Of a stretch of DNA of 64,000 bases, positions 1-13,377 are shown piece after piece. Numbering within the stretch: position 1 is the first letter of the stretch; every line of letters begins with the position of its first letter. Under the pieces are notes generated by a model, which did no database searches, was not told where the DNA came from, and saw nothing but the letters and a program-made list of their open reading frames with translations. The translations under genes and the position numbers were made by a program. This DNA is from Zanthoxylum bungeanum (taxonomy: Eukaryota; Streptophyta; Magnoliopsida; Sapindales; Rutaceae): contig SKCR01007813.1 in assembly GCA_019454045.1 (NCBI GenBank), positions 372,001-436,000 of the forward strand. Direction: 5' to 3'.

Positions 1-1500
1 TGATGTGTTTTGAACATTAAAAGAGCAAAATGCACAAATTGGCCAAATGGGGGGCTCACGGCTTTGGACAAAATTTTGGGAATTTTTGTTGCAATTTGAA
101 TTTCAATGTGTAGGACATGTTAAATTCATATTAGTAATGATTTAGAATCATCCAAAATTATTTTGAACAATTTAGGACTAAAATGAACAAAATGCAAAGT
201 TTTAGGACCTAATTTCATAATTTGATAATTGAGTAATTAAATAAATAAGTTTATTTAATTGATCCGAGAAAAAGTTTTGAAATCGGAAAATTTTGATTTT
301 CCACTGTTCCGCTGCGTTACCGGATTTCCGCCTTAAAACCCATTCAGTTATAGGAATTCAGCCCCTCGAACAAACCTCCCACAATCAGTGAATTTGTTTG
401 GTTAGTTGAGAATCAAAGCAAGCATGGTAAGCAAACGGAAAATCACAGAAATTAAGAGGTTAACGTAGTTCGGCGGAGAGTGGCTCCAACATACGTCTAT
501 AGGCACAGAGAGGAAAATTTTAATTACTTGCTCGGGTCAGAACCGACCATTTTTCTCTCTCTCATTAAGTTTTTGGGCTCCCTTTATAAGTGGTCAAATG
601 CAAAAAAAATTGCTAACCCCTGTATCTGAGTTTTCAACTCCTTTTATAGGTTCTAAATCTACTATTCCACCAACTTGTGACGCCAGTTCACGTCATCCTA
701 TCATCGTAGCCCATGCTCCTTTTCCCCAACCACTCTACGAACAGCGGCTCTGGTCTTCTGACTCAACCACTTTGCCAGCAGAGAGCCATCATTCCCACCT
801 TTTGTCCTCTGCTACACGTTTTGCCCACATGACAGCCTACAACTCAACCATTCCAACATTGTTCTGTGTGTCAGAGGGAAAGTCTCTGACCTACCCTGTC
901 ACATCAACCTCATGGAGGCTCAAACTTTCATGTAGGGCATACATAAGCACAAGATACTGCAACCTCAACCTTAGTCCTCGGACAGCACGCTGAGGCGAAT
1001 GTTGCTGGATCATCTTCCTTGCTTCTTTACTAGGTCGGGTCGGTAGTCACGGACCATCTCGAGTCGGCCTCTGTAGACGCTCAAGTGCTGCCGAATCTGA
1101 TATCTTTTCATTAGGTCAGGTCGGTAGTCACAAACCTATCCAACTTGTTCTTCCCTCAGGTCCTTCTGCGCCTCAGGCTCAGACCCCTTTCTCCGACCCC
1201 TCATCCTCACAAGGACCTTGAACCTTCATATATTTAAGTGCAAATCCCATTATACCCCTTTTAAGGTTTCAGAATTCCTCAGAGCTGAAATCACCATCAA
1301 CAGAAGTTATTTCCCTTCCCAAAAAAAAACAAACAGTTACCTTATTTTTAGAGAAACTACTTTTATCCGCCAAAAAAAAAAAAAAGGAAGGAAAGAAAGA
1401 AAGAAAGAAGAAGAAGGTTGACTATTTTATAAATACGAAGTTTTTTGAGGGGTTTTTTAAATAAAATTTCTTCTCATTTTTCTCGAATTTTTATTATTGC
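1..1500. repeat. Left flank with LTR-like remnant, no gene recognised
   Basis: No coding region could be supported. About 370-1215 has the character of a decayed LTR: a phrase around 460-520 with 'taacgtagttcgg' followed by a run about a cited year-like 'acgtctataggcac' stretch, a TATA-like 'tttataag' near 583, and CT-rich sequence, as in many plant copia LTRs. I found no paired target duplication and no clean TG..CA ends. The open frame at 598-993 lies inside this stretch and resembles no family I know. A GA-rich microsatellite (ggaa/gaaa units) occupies about 1371-1417. Confidence 0.25.
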
Positions 1501-2278
1501 GAGATAATATGAAAAAAATTATACACGCACTCTTATCGTTTCTCTCTCCAAACCGACAGACACTACGTGCTCCGGCCTAACGGCTAAAAAACGCCGCAAA
1601 GCCGCCGCTTTCAGTCTTCTCTACCACCGCCGGCGTGACCTCGCAACCTCTACCATCACCAGTAACTCATTTGAAATTCTATTTTCTTTCATTGATTTTG
1701 ATTGTTTGTGATGTGATGTACTTAAATCTTGTACTGTAAATTCATTATTCTTTCCAATTAATTCATTAGTCAATCGTATGTAAAGTGAATTAGGAAGAAA
1801 GGTTAGTTAATTCGAAAAGGCAATTGAACTTCTGTGAGTAATTGGAACTTGTACTTGCCTAAGATAGTGAAGCCATTTTAGCAATATAATGTCTCTGTCT
1901 TGTTGAAAGGATCAGTTATAATTTTGGCTTCCGTAAAGTTACAAATAGGCTGCAAGTAGGTGGTTTTTCTTTTTTCTTTTTTTTTTTTCCTTTTTTTAAT
2001 AAAGACTGAAGAGAGGACTTCTCCAATTTTTAGTTTTGAAGGTTCTAGTAAAGTTTAGTTAGTGAGAGTCAGGTAAAGATTAGAGTCTAGAGATTGTGCT
2101 TTTGTGTTCTGTCTATTTTTAATATGTTTTTGGTTTCTGTACTTAGGTGTGTATTTATTTTTTAGTGATTGCTTTGATGGAATTTCGAATTATGCTTATA
2201 TCATAAAGGGTTTATATTTCCATTTTTCCTATTCTGGTTTCTAGGAGGAAGATTGATTGAAGTTGTGGATCTCTACTG
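1428..2278 (+). promoter_or_regulatory. Possible DET1 promoter and 5' UTR
   Basis: A TATA-like TATAAATA lies at 1428-1435, about 840 bp upstream of the DET1 start codon. A GC-richer stretch (about 1540-1660) could be a leader exon. A candidate 5' UTR intron runs from a GTAACT donor near 1662 to a pyrimidine-rich TTCTAG acceptor at 2243-2244, with the ATG 35 bp further on. A poly-T tract lies near 1970-1990. The gene model is inferred; only the ATG and the downstream exons are well supported. Confidence 0.3.
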
Positions 2279-5200
2279 ATGTTTAGAAGCATCAATGTCA
2301 CTTCCAGGATTTTTGAGCGCCAAATTCGTACTCCTGCTCCTGGCACAAGTGTATGTCCTTAATTTTTCTTTTTATCATGCTCAATTATTCTGTAATTACC
2401 ATGCCACTACCACTTTCAGAATCTATGCCTATTAGCAGGTTTGCAGCCTTCACTTTGGTGAGGAAAAAAGATAGAGAAATAGAGAAAGATTAAATTTTAT
2501 ATATCAAAGGATTCTTCATGAATCGAAGCATTATTAGAATGCCACTTTGATCATATTTTCCAGCCAAAGACAGCCGACCTTTTAGCTAACATTTTCCATG
2601 ACCATAACAATTACATAGGAAAATTTTTCAGGCCTCGGTTGGATAATAGTGTTTTTTACAGAGACCGAGTCAAAAGGTTTTCTCTGCATATTTTGGCATT
2701 GTCATTATCTCCGAGTTTACTGGAGGTTTTTTTTTTTTTTTTTTTTTATTTCTTTGTATTGGTGAGTTAAGAATGGTTTTCTTCCAAACTACTCTGATAG
2801 TCTGATCCACCTCTGGATTGAGCCCAAGTACATCCTCCCCCTCCCCCTTTGAGTTATTGATGACCACTGATATACAGCCTTACAGTAGAGAGTAAAAATG
2901 TGTGTTTGCAGGTTCATTGTGCCAGGCGATTCTACGAGAATATAGTGCCGAGTTTTACTTTATATGACATTGAATGCCCTGACAATTCCTTTCGAAAGTT
3001 CACTGATGACGGTCAATACCTCATAAGTTTTAGCAGAAACCACCAGGATTTGATTGTTTATAGACCAATGTGGCTGTCATTTTCATGCAAAGAAGAAGAC
3101 TGTAGCAGTCATGATCTTCCTCCTAGAGCAAACAGATTCGAGAGCTTCTTCACCCAGTTATATTGTGTTACTCTTGCTTCCTGCAACGAGCTTATATGCA
3201 AAGACTTCTTTCTCTCCATGGAGGGTAACCAATTTGGACTCTTTGCTACTTCCACTGCTCAAATCCAGGGAGTCCCATTCATCGAAAGAATAACATTTCA
3301 CCTCTTGAGGTTTGTACTCAGTTTCTCATCAGCAGTTTGCATAATTCTTGGGGAATTTTATGTCTAAGATCTCTTTATTTATTTTATGAAAAAATATTTT
3401 AATAGATGGTCTCTTTAAGCCGTGATCTTCATTCTAGTTTTGTTTAATATCTATGATTAGGTTGGAAGATGGGGTTGTATTGGATGATAAGGTCTTTCAC
3501 AATGATTTTATCAATTTAGCCCATAACATGGGTGTTTTCTTGTACGATGATTTGCTGGCAATTGTCTCACTTCGTTATCAAATAATACACATTCTCCAAG
3601 TCAGGGACTCAGGGGACCTTGTTGATATACGAGCTATTGGTTCATTTTGTCGTGAAGATGATGAACTCTTTCTCATTTCTAATTCTCAGGCAAGATGCAT
3701 TTCAATTCAAGCATTTGATATTTGATATAGTTTCATTGTTTTTCTTCATTCATCTCATGGGTGGTGTTAATGTTTATGGGTTGAAATTGTATAGGCTGAT
3801 TTCATATTTGTACATGGGTGAACGGTAATTTTGGTGGATTATTCCACTGTTGTTTTGGCTTTTTGTGCAGCTTATGGGTTTTTTCTTTTACTTTTTAGTG
3901 GTCTTCTGGTTTCATGTAACTTTGAATTGATGTTTCCTTATTAATACAAAATTCAATGTTTCTTACGAAATGAAATAAAATAAAATAAAAATGTTGTGAC
4001 TTCACTATCTTCTCCCTTCAGTGGCATTGTACCGTTAAGAATACGTATGACCCTTCAAACTATAGCAGGAAATAGAAATTATTATTTCATTTTCACTAAT
4101 TAACTTGCCTGTTGTGTTCATATCCTTTCATCTTCAGCTTTTGCTAGGATTATTACTGTAATCGTGTGTATACAGTTATGACATTATATAAAGAAATTCC
4201 ACTGCTCCTTTTGCTTTGCTGTGTGTGAAATCAGATGCTCAAATAACTCCTTTACATGCTATTCATATTGTTAGTTTTAGCTTATTGGGTTCCGAATCAT
4301 CAAAGTCAGTAAGTCACTGTATTTTGATTGAATTTAATGTACTTTTGTCTGTCAGCTTTTCCTTTACCATTCCTAGTCAGAAGATTTACAAATTTCATCT
4401 TGTGTTTGTTGATTTATGAACCAACAATATAGCTCTTTTATGCACTGCCAGGCAACTTCTGAAAGAAGTAGATCGCATCCATTTCCTGGGAATCAAGTTG
4501 AGAATGGGCATAACCAGGTTAATCAAGACGATTCTTTTCTGAGTGGCATCAAACAACGTTTGCTTTCTTTCATATTCCAAAGAATATGGAATGAAGAAAC
4601 AGATCAAACCACGGTTGGTCTTTCACTTTTACCTTTATTTTATTTATTGGGTATCAAAAGTTTTGAAGAAGGTTATCTCACATAATTTTGGCATATTATC
4701 ATGTAATTTTTTCTTTTATTTTATTTTTAATAATTGGACAAGATATTCTATCTTGAGAATCTTCTCCTGCTATTTTTCATTGCAAACCATCCAATCAACA
4801 TTGATCAGACGTTTTAAAAAAAGGGCAAATATATTAAATTCAAACTTTGCTTGCTTACAATTGTAGCTCTCTGCATATGTGGTGAGCTGCTTAAGCCCCG
4901 TGCCTACCGTAATGTAATGATTTGCTTACAATGTACTTGCGCTTCTTTTAAATTTAGCCTAGTGCATACTAAGTTTACCAGAAGAAATATTATAGAATTT
5001 TGTATGGTGTCTGGACTCTTTCTTTTGCATTTGGTAGCCTGAGTCATATTGCCAAGTGTCTTTAGAGATTCTGCTGTTTGGTTAAACTTGAACCGTCATG
5101 CTTTGTTTATGGAGGCATGTGTTTTTTAATGGATGGTTTAAGTTGTATAATATTTTCTCATGAGCTTAACAAAACAATGATTTCGGATGGAGCACAATGG

Positions 5201-7266
5201 CGTCAAAAGATCCTTGTAGTCAACCCCACCTAGTGAGAAAATGTTTTGTTTGGTTTGGTTCTCTTTGTATAGATATAAATATAAAAATGTATTACCAGCA
5301 TGGCATCAACATTCGCCAGAATGCAAGGGTTTTAAGTTGCTTCTATGTCACACACACAGAAATATAAGAGTTTCTCATATGATGTTAGTTTTGTGAATTT
5401 AATTATTTACCATGATGAGTCTTGCTATACCAGAGGGTTCAGTGCCTGAAGAAGAAGTTCTATTTTCGCTTTCAAGATTACGTTGATTTAATTATCTGGA
5501 AGGTAATATTTTAATTACCAATTCTATATATATATATATATATATCCATCTTAGTTTTTCTTAAACAGTGAGAAATGAGAAATAGTTTGAATGTATTTTT
5601 TATTTTCTTTATTCTACAAATAATGGGCAGGTACAATTTTTGGACCGGCATCACTTGCTAATAAAGTTCGGTAGTGTAGATGGAGGGGTGAGCTCTTTGT
5701 CCTTTCCACATCTGTAATAAACCAAACTAGAATCAAAATTATTGGATGAATGTATGTAAACCTGCAAGCCCGGGCTTAGCATGAACACGGACCACTACTT
5801 GTGCCGTGCTGGGCCTAAAGTTCCATCCTTCCAGGCATGGTAGGCCATGCCCATTTAAAAAAAGTATTTTAGATTGTAAAATTAAATTAACAAATTAATA
5901 CAAGATGAAAAGAGAGATGTGTTTCTGTGAAAAATAGAGATACCGTCTTTCAAAATAAAATATATGTTGGCGATGAAGATAGTTTTGCTTGATACTGGTA
6001 CATTTTGGTGGACCATGTTTTGATTGTAGACATCTGACTCTGTAGGTATCTCGGAATGTTGATAACCATCCTGCATTCTTTGCTGTATATAATATGGAGA
6101 CGACAGAAGTTGTTGCATTTTATCAGGTAAATTCTTTAATCTCATAAGTTGTTGTTTTTATGTTCTCACGGGAGCTTTTATGGTTCTGACTTGCACAGGA
6201 TCTGTTAATTGTTGTAGAATTCAGCAGATGAGCTTTACTTCTTGTTTGAGCAGTTCTGTGATCATTTCCACGCAACATCTAGAAATTCACTGCATATGAA
6301 CTTCATATCATCTCATTCGAATAATGTTTATGCTCTTGAGCAACTAAGGTCCATTAAAAATAAAGCTGGCAGCTCTTCACAGGTTTTAGTTTTTTCATTC
6401 TTGCATCTCTTCTGGTTTTTGTTTTTAATTTAATTTTCTCCTGCTTTTAATCAATAAAATGATCCATATATCTTCTTCCGTTCCTCATATCTAAACAATT
6501 GATAGATTCTACAGTTTGTGAAGAAGATGTTGGCCTCTTTGCCTTTTGGTTGTCAATCACAGAGTCCTTCTCCATACTTTGACCAATCTCTTTTTCGATA
6601 TGATGAAAAGGTTTGATTCATATATTACTACCTACAGTGTAAATGTTTATTAAAAAAAAATCAACTGGTTTTTTCCTTTTTCATACTCTTATTTCTTTGG
6701 GATGGGTGGGGGGTTTGGGTGCGATCATGGGAGGATAATGGTGAACTGTGTTAGGCAAACTAGATTTTTGACTGAGAAACTGTTATAAGATTTTACCATG
6801 TTTATGAAATTTTGTTTTACCATGTCCATATTCTGTTGCAGCTTATTTCGGCAACTGACCGACACAGACAATCAACAGATCATCCCATCAAATTTATTTC
6901 TAGAAGGCCACCACATAACCTTAAATTTAAGATTAAACCAGGTATGCCAATTTGCCTCATTGCAGACTTTTTTCAGATTTATGCTAAGTATCCTTTCAGT
7001 GTTTGGTATATAGATAGTTCCATAATTTCACTTTCTAGTTGCACCATTACATATTTGTTTAATTGCTACGGACTTTTCACACTTCTAGAGTAGGTGCATA
7101 GTAATGAATCCCGTGTTTTTTATTAGGTCCCGAAGCTGGTACTGTAGATGGTCGGACAAAAAGGATTTCTTCATTCCTTTTCCATCCATTTTTGCCTCTT
7201 GCTCTCTCCATTCAGCAGACTTTGTTCCTGCAGCAGTCAGTTGTGAATATTCACTTCCGAAGATAA
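2279..7266 (+). CDS. DET1: DET1 (DE-ETIOLATED 1) light-signalling repressor
   Basis: Eleven coding exons: 2279-2350, 2912-3309, 3461-3689, 4452-4613, 5434-5502, 5631-5687, 6046-6126, 6218-6382, 6515-6610, 6842-6941, 7127-7266. They total 1569 nt (522 residues plus stop), close to the usual 520-545 of plant DET1. The start MFRSINVTSRIFERQIRTP and the end VVNIHFRR match the family. Conserved blocks include FRKFTDDGQYLISFSRNHQ, NLAHNMGVFLYDDLLAI, FCREDDELF, FLDRHHLLIKFGSVDGG, SHSNNVYALEQL and NPIKFISRR-like HPIKFISRR. All junctions are GT-AG except intron 3, which appears GC-AG. Known role: nuclear protein that joins COP10 and DDB1 in a complex working with CUL4 ligases, and represses photomorphogenesis. 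Frame is kept throughout, so the gene looks functional. It carries no transposon in its exons. A short GC-rich repeat fragment lies in intron 6 (about 5760-5850). Confidence 0.93.
3690..4451 (+). other. DET1: Non-canonical GC-AG intron of DET1
   Basis: Exon 3 ends ...AATTCTCAG and the next bases are GCAAGA. Reading on reaches a stop at 3723, and there is no in-frame GT donor before it. Splicing CAG|GCAAGA to the acceptor CCAG at 4448-4451 keeps phase 0 into the next conserved block (ending SFLSGIKQRLLSFIF). CAG|GCAAG is the usual context of the minor GC-AG class handled by the U2 spliceosome. Confidence 0.75.
5527..5547. repeat. (TA)n microsatellite in DET1 intron 5
   Basis: About ten TA units lie between exon 5 and exon 6 of DET1. 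It is a simple repeat with no other feature. Confidence 0.8.
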
Positions 7267-10190
7267 TAATATTTCATGATTGCTACCTTATTCACTCATT
7301 TTCCGGAGTGTCTATTGAGTGTTGAGTTGAGAAATCTTTATATCTGGCGTTCCTTATTTTATGTGCATCCATAATTGTACGCTTTCAACTTTATGCCTCT
7401 ATACATGTAGCATTTTAATGAAGATTGATGAAAGTGCATGTGCATGGGCTGGCAGCAGTTTTCCAATTTTCCCCACTTCTCCAGTTGGCTGAATGTATTG
7501 TAAAGCAGCAGAGTGCAATGTATGAATGTTATCTATCAACCTTCCCATCATTTCCAATAGTTTATATTGTAGGATTACATGTTAGCAAGTATTAACCAGC
7601 TTAGAGACTATTGTTCTTGGCATCAAACTCGGCTAAATGAAGGGTGTGACTACATTAATTTTTTTTCTGTAAAGCAAAGTGATTATGTCAGTTGTACATA
7701 TATTATTCAGTATCCAAAAAGAAGTTAGTTTAATATGTCTTTCATATGAATGACTCGGTTATAAAATTGGAATAATTAGCAATACGAGTTGTTAGACAAT
7801 TCAAGATAATGTTAATAGAATATTTGACAGGGAGTAGCAGCAGTTAATACATTCATTAGACAAACTATTATTTATTAACCAACTTAGTTTCTATTCTGTT
7901 ATTTAATTTATTAAATTGGTCATATTTGCTGCTGACTTTGCAATTTTACTATCCTAATTGACAAATACTTGATGTTGAATAAATTGAGGGCCAACGAGCG
8001 AATCCAGGTTTGTAGATTGAGATGATCAGGGGACAGTGGATATTGAACTTTGTTTTTGATCTATCCCTAACACCACTAAAAAGGGGGAAAAATGCTATCT
8101 TTTTCCGTTAAGCTACAGGATAGATTTGAAAGGCTGTTTCTCTTTTTCAAGTTAAAGACAAAATCCAAACATACAATTTCACTTTTTTAGTTTGCAGGTT
8201 CCACTGAAGCTCAATCATTGAAGACAAGGTGTGCATAACCAGAACTAGCTTACTCTCACTCTTTAATAAGCTTAGGGTTCCGTCGTCTTCTTATTTTCTC
8301 TGATTATCTACGTTTATTTTTTTCGTTATTATTTTTTAATGAATAGAGGTTGAATATTAAGTGGTAAGTATTTAAGTAGTCATGACGTTTTTTCTTTTTT
8401 TCATTTTTAGGTTTTGGAACCTCGCTGTAAGATAAGAAGAATGAAGTGTTTATGGCCTGGTCAAGTCACGTAATCTTTCATCATCTTATTTGTCAAAGAT
8501 ATCACAGGACTTGTCTTCTTATTGCACCTGGTATGTGCTATCTTGTTAACTCACTTTCATATTAACATTGTTTAGTTATTAGTTATTGGCATGACTTTTG
8601 TATCTTCTTTTATTTTTGTCAAATTTTTGAGAAATTTTGTATAGCTTTATTTTGCTGTCATCTTATCCATTTCTTCTGAAGATCTCATCACGACAGTATG
8701 TTACTGCCAGTAAAAATGCTGCATTTGTAGGAACCATGTACAAGCACATTGTAGATCAATATCCACTTTTAGAAGATCAATGTCACTGCCAGGATTTGTG
8801 CTTTTTTTTTTGTGTTTTTTTTTTATGATGACTCTGTTAACCACTTCCAGAAACTATCTAGTAGGTTTGTTATATTTAGGAAATTAAATGAAGGTAGCTA
8901 ACCTCGCCGCTAACATTACATTGGAAACTTTTTCTCCGTCTCAGTTGAAAATGAGTGATACCAGCCTATATAATCTGTATTTTGATTTTATTTTGTTAGT
9001 AATATGGTTGATCGCATCCAGTTGACCTTTGCAGTAACATAACTTGGATTCTGAACTAAACACAAGGGTCAAGCACAGCAGCCATCCAGCAAGGTTGATT
9101 GTAGGGTGAGTAATTTCCAGTACAATTATATTACAGATTATCCCTTCTGACTATTCAAAATGTAATTGCATTTGGCTGCTACATTGTTAATTGCCGAAGT
9201 TGAGGGGGTCTATATTTGGCTGCTCATGTGTGTATTCTATTGTGTGATTCTTTTCTTTCACTGCATTGGAATGGTAACGCATACTACTAGTAATAGTGGT
9301 ACCAGCACCTTGGATGACCATAATCCATAATGGCACGATTTGAGGATGATAAGAAGATTTAAAGTGTTGAGCCAACAATCCGAAGGTTCTGCTTTCCCTG
9401 TGGTGTCCTTATCCTTGAACCTTCAGTGGTTCTGGCGTGTTACTGATGAGCCATATCATATGTTGTGTTACAGACCTCGTGGATAGGAAAGGATGCCTAT
9501 GTGTTAAATGAACCACCAGCTAAGCTCGTACATAGCTAATGTGGTATCCTATATTAGGAAACTGGCATTACAATTGTGCAGACACCTAATCTTATAAAAG
9601 CTTCATACGGCCAGAGAGGCCAGAAGCACCGAATCGTGCCGCTTTTCTTTGGGAATAGTTAAAATCGTATTAAAAATATTTTTTTCAAGGTTAAAAACAT
9701 ATGAAATGTCATGATAATAAATTAAAAAACGCGGATTAGGCAGTTGTCTTAAACTGGTTTCTGTACATGCTAACTGGTCTCTTGTTTAATTTTGTTCACT
9801 TTTTGCTCTTTTTATTGTAAACCAAACAAACTAATTTTTTCAAAAAACAAAACAAAAGAGATACAAATTTTCTTTAGATAATTATGCAGAGATTAAATAA
9901 ATTGGCTAACTTATAATAAAATGGTATAATTATCTAAAAAAAAAAAATTCTATATAATCATTTTAAAAAAATAACTCTCTTAATTGTGGCTTTTTATTTT
10001 TTTCACCTTTTACTTGTTTTTACTTTCAAATCCCTTTGTTGGATTGTACTTTTATTGTTTCACTTATTATAATACAAAATTGAAATACTTCTTGACTGTG
10101 GCTTTTTTCTTCACTTTTTAATTGTTTTTACTTTCAAATCCTATTTTTGGATTGTACTTGTTGTTTCCATTTTTTATTATACAAAACCTG
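7267..10190. other. DET1 3' UTR and gene-free flank
   Basis: The first 200-400 bp probably hold the DET1 3' UTR and polyadenylation region. Beyond that no protein family is recognised. Frames at 8637-8828, 9187-9378 and elsewhere are short and show no conserved motif. The sequence is AT-rich with poly-T runs (8803-8825). Confidence 0.5.
9979..10187 (+). repeat. Imperfect tandem duplication, about 105 bp units
   Basis: Two adjacent units (about 9979-10080 and 10091-10187) share the order: TGTGGCTTTTT, then GTTTTTACTTTCAAATCC, then TTGGATTGTACTT, then TTATACAAAA-like. The second unit stops at the start of the LTR-like element at 10191. No function is evident. Confidence 0.6.
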
Positions 10191-12776
10191 TGTTGGAGTT
10201 GGTATTTGGAGCGCTAATTCAAATAATATATTGTACATTTTATTATTTATTAATAAAATAATTACATTTTCATTTCATACTTTATTAATGATATTGTCAT
10301 TATGCATAATAGATTGATGTATAAATATGCTAAGAATGATATCGATCTTAGAATAGCCTTGTAGTAATACTGGACATTAGGTGGCCCGACATTGAGATAA
10401 TATTACTATTATAAACTATTCTTAAAGTAAATATTCTTAGTGGTTGGTTTTGGAGTACAATCAAATTCTTATAACCTAGAAGACTAGCACATGTCATATA
10501 TTGGAATTGGAGATCCAATGGTTTAACTTGATGTACCATGAGCTTTGGATGCTCGTATAGATGTGTGGGTATCGGTTGGACCGAATATTGAATCACTCAC
10601 ATGTGATTCCTAATAGTTGGAAGTACATACCACCGTCAATAAGAATCTCCTCGAGTCGAGTAGCATATGTAATCCTTTGACTATAGGATAATATTGATTT
10701 TGTGTGAGATTATTCACACTTTGATGTCATGTATGTAAGAAATCTTTCACGGTCTGGCCTATAGATGTTCGTTGGGTGTGGACTGATGCATTCGTTAATC
10801 AAGTGCGAATCAAGCTACATTCCGTCGGCCCGTATATGTAGCATAAGAGGTTTAGGTATCCATGTAAGTAAGTCACGATTCTTAAAATTTTGGCCAAAGT
10901 CGATCACATAAGGTGGATCGCATATATCAAAAATGGTTTCTGATTAGTTGTAAAGAATCGTGCACATGTCAACACGAGATGTGCGCCTCAGAAACTTGAT
11001 GATGTATTTTATGTTTCCTAAGCACAACTCGGATAGCCTACGACAGAGAGATTGATGAACATATGTAATGACTTCGACTTGTATAGTTTAAAAAGGTCGT
11101 CTATGTTCTTCGCGAATTTAGAGATAGCCGAATTGTGTATATATTAACTAGGCTTATATGACGAATGTGTCTGAACTTAAAGAGTCCCAATATGAAGTGT
11201 ACTCGTTGAGTACTTGGGTAGCCGATTAATTTTGATAAATATAATATTCGATATTATAATTATCAACTAAGATAATCAAGTGTTATTGGATAACATTGAT
11301 TATTTACTTTAATCTAATTGGATTAATTGGATTAATTCAATAATTATACAATGGCTTAATTGTAAATTCATAAATATCTCAACCATTTGAGGATATTTTG
11401 ATAATTCCAAATATGTAATTATACGTGTTTTTAGCTTGATTTAATTAGATTAAATCAAAGTGGAAGACATGTAACTAATTTATTAATTAAGATTTGTCTT
11501 GATTTAATTTGATTAAATCAAAGTGGTAGACAAATGTGATTAGTCACACCTAATTATACATATTTGAACAAATTAGATTAAGTCTACATAAAAGTTGATT
11601 ACAACTTTTATTAATTAAAAATTGCTAAAGTTTTGCTATAAATAGCAAGTTTGAGCAAGGCTTTAAGTAAGCTTGTGAAAGATAAATACAAGTAATTTTT
11701 GGAGAAATTAGCTTAAGTTAGAGAAGTGTTTAGAGAAGTTTTGGAAGTTCTCTACAACATTTCATCTATGAGAAATCAAGATTGGATCTTAGAGTGAAGC
11801 TTGCTACCATTGGAATAAAGATTGGATCTTGGACTCAAGCTTGCAAACCTTGGAAGTTCTCCAACTATTTTAATAAAGGAGAAAGAGATTGGATCCTTAT
11901 ATCAAGCTTACTGGGTAATGTTTGATCTTCTCCTAAGCTATGCTCTATATTAGTGAGTTTTCATTAGTAAGATATATAATGATGAATTATGTATTAGATG
12001 CATAATTACATAGCTTAAAGTTGAAATAAGGCTAATGAATTGTGTTAGGATGCTTTGGAAGTATAAACACAATATGTTTGTAATTAGGTTAAATATGTTC
12101 ATTTCGGACATGGAACAATTAATAAGAGTTTGGAACTCTAGATTAAAGCTTAAAGCTTAAAGTTATGACTACCATTATAAAATCATTTGACCACCTTTGG
12201 GTGAACTAGAGTTGTTCATGAGACATTTCATAGTGGGATTCTAAATTGGTTTGTGTTTTGATTCAAACAAATGCATATATGTATTTATAATACATGTATG
12301 TTAGTTGTATAATATGTGTTGTGGTTGGTTTTGATGTTAAAATTGGTTTTAAGATGTATTGAAATGATAGGAGAAAATTGGAAGTGTTTAGGATTCATTT
12401 GAATGTTGAAATTGCTCACTGCCCAGAAAAGCGTCGCGACACTGACCTTCCAGCGTTGCGACACTGAGCATCAGACATTTGGGCGTCGCGACTCTCACCC
12501 TTGCGCGTCGCAACTCCGGGATGTTGAGCTCTCCCACATTGCTCGCAGATTTGGGCGTCGCGACACCGAGAGCTGATGCATACTAAAATTTCATTTCCTC
12601 CGTTTTGGAGTTTCAAGACTCCGATTTGGTCCTTGTTTTTTCCTACGGATTCGTATCGAAATGTAGTTTTGATTAAAATATTTTAAAATAGACTTATCCA
12701 TGTTATTTTGGGTTAGATCCACTTTCGCTGCGCAGGACACCGATCCAACTCTAGGGGTTCCACAACCGCCTCAACA
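10191..12776. mobile_element. Probable solo LTR, 2.6 kb
   Basis: The sequence starts TGTTGGAG and ends TCAACA, giving short inverted TG..CA ends. The flanking pentanucleotides are acctg (left) and acgtg (right), a four-of-five match to a target duplication. There is no coding sequence. A TATAAATAGC promoter-like site lies near 11637, as expected for an LTR, which suggests + orientation. A GC-rich patch at about 12425-12570 repeats CGTCGCGAC four or more times. Its general style resembles the large LTRs of the nearby copia element, but lineage is uncertain. It could also be a very degraded non-autonomous element. Confidence 0.55.
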
Positions 12777-12840
12777 ACGTGATGTTAGCAAATTGAATTA
12801 TTTGGTAAAAAAATAATAAAAACCTTTTCTTTTAATTTTG

Positions 12841-13110
12841 GGAAATTATCTCTGAACCACTTCAGGTTTGAGGAAAGTACACGTAACCACCACATATTTC
12901 TAACAATGACAATGCACTACCTTTGGTTTGTGTTTTGTATCAATGAGTCATTTTTTCGGTGTTAAGTGAATGATGACATCAGAATGATATTTTTGTCAAA
13001 TCACTATATTGTAGTGGTTTCTTGATTCAAAATCAAAAGGTTAAAATATGCATTAACATTATCACAAATATTTGATAGTGCAGAGATAATATCTAAAAAA
13101 TTAAAATAAT
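12841..13110 (+). repeat. Left long terminal inverted repeat of a DNA element
   Basis: It begins GGAAATTATCTCT and reads in the same order as the reverse complement of 38412-38690. Shared blocks include the GTGTTAAGTGAATGATGAC motif, CACTATATTGTAGTG and AGATAATATCTAAAAA. Long inverted termini with a GGAAATTATC end suggest a Mutator-like or fold-back element, but no transposase and no clear target duplication were found; both flanks are T-rich. It is the outermost layer of the nest. Confidence 0.7.
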
Positions 13111-13377
13111 TAATAATAAAAATAATTTTTGATTTAATAATAAATTTATATTATTCTTAAATTAAAAATACATAAAATTTAATATTTAAACTTTTCATTT
13201 TTGTGGCAACGTGAAGACTGTTCTAATTGTGATATTTCTAAAGGATGTGTGTGGGGAGGTATGGCAGAGTTGTTGGTGCAACGAGGGAGGTATGACACTA
13301 TGACATGTGTGCATGTGGTGAGAGAGTTCGATATGAGTGTGATGGAGGATCTAGGAGTGTGTTTTTGTGGTGACTGT

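Noticed and set aside
598..993. 131-codon open frame in the left flank
   Set aside because: No recognisable motif, lies in an LTR-like remnant, and composition is not gene-like.
8190..9600. Possible further exons downstream of DET1
   Set aside because: DET1 already ends in its conserved C-terminus at 7266; splice-like signals here do not join any recognisable coding sequence.
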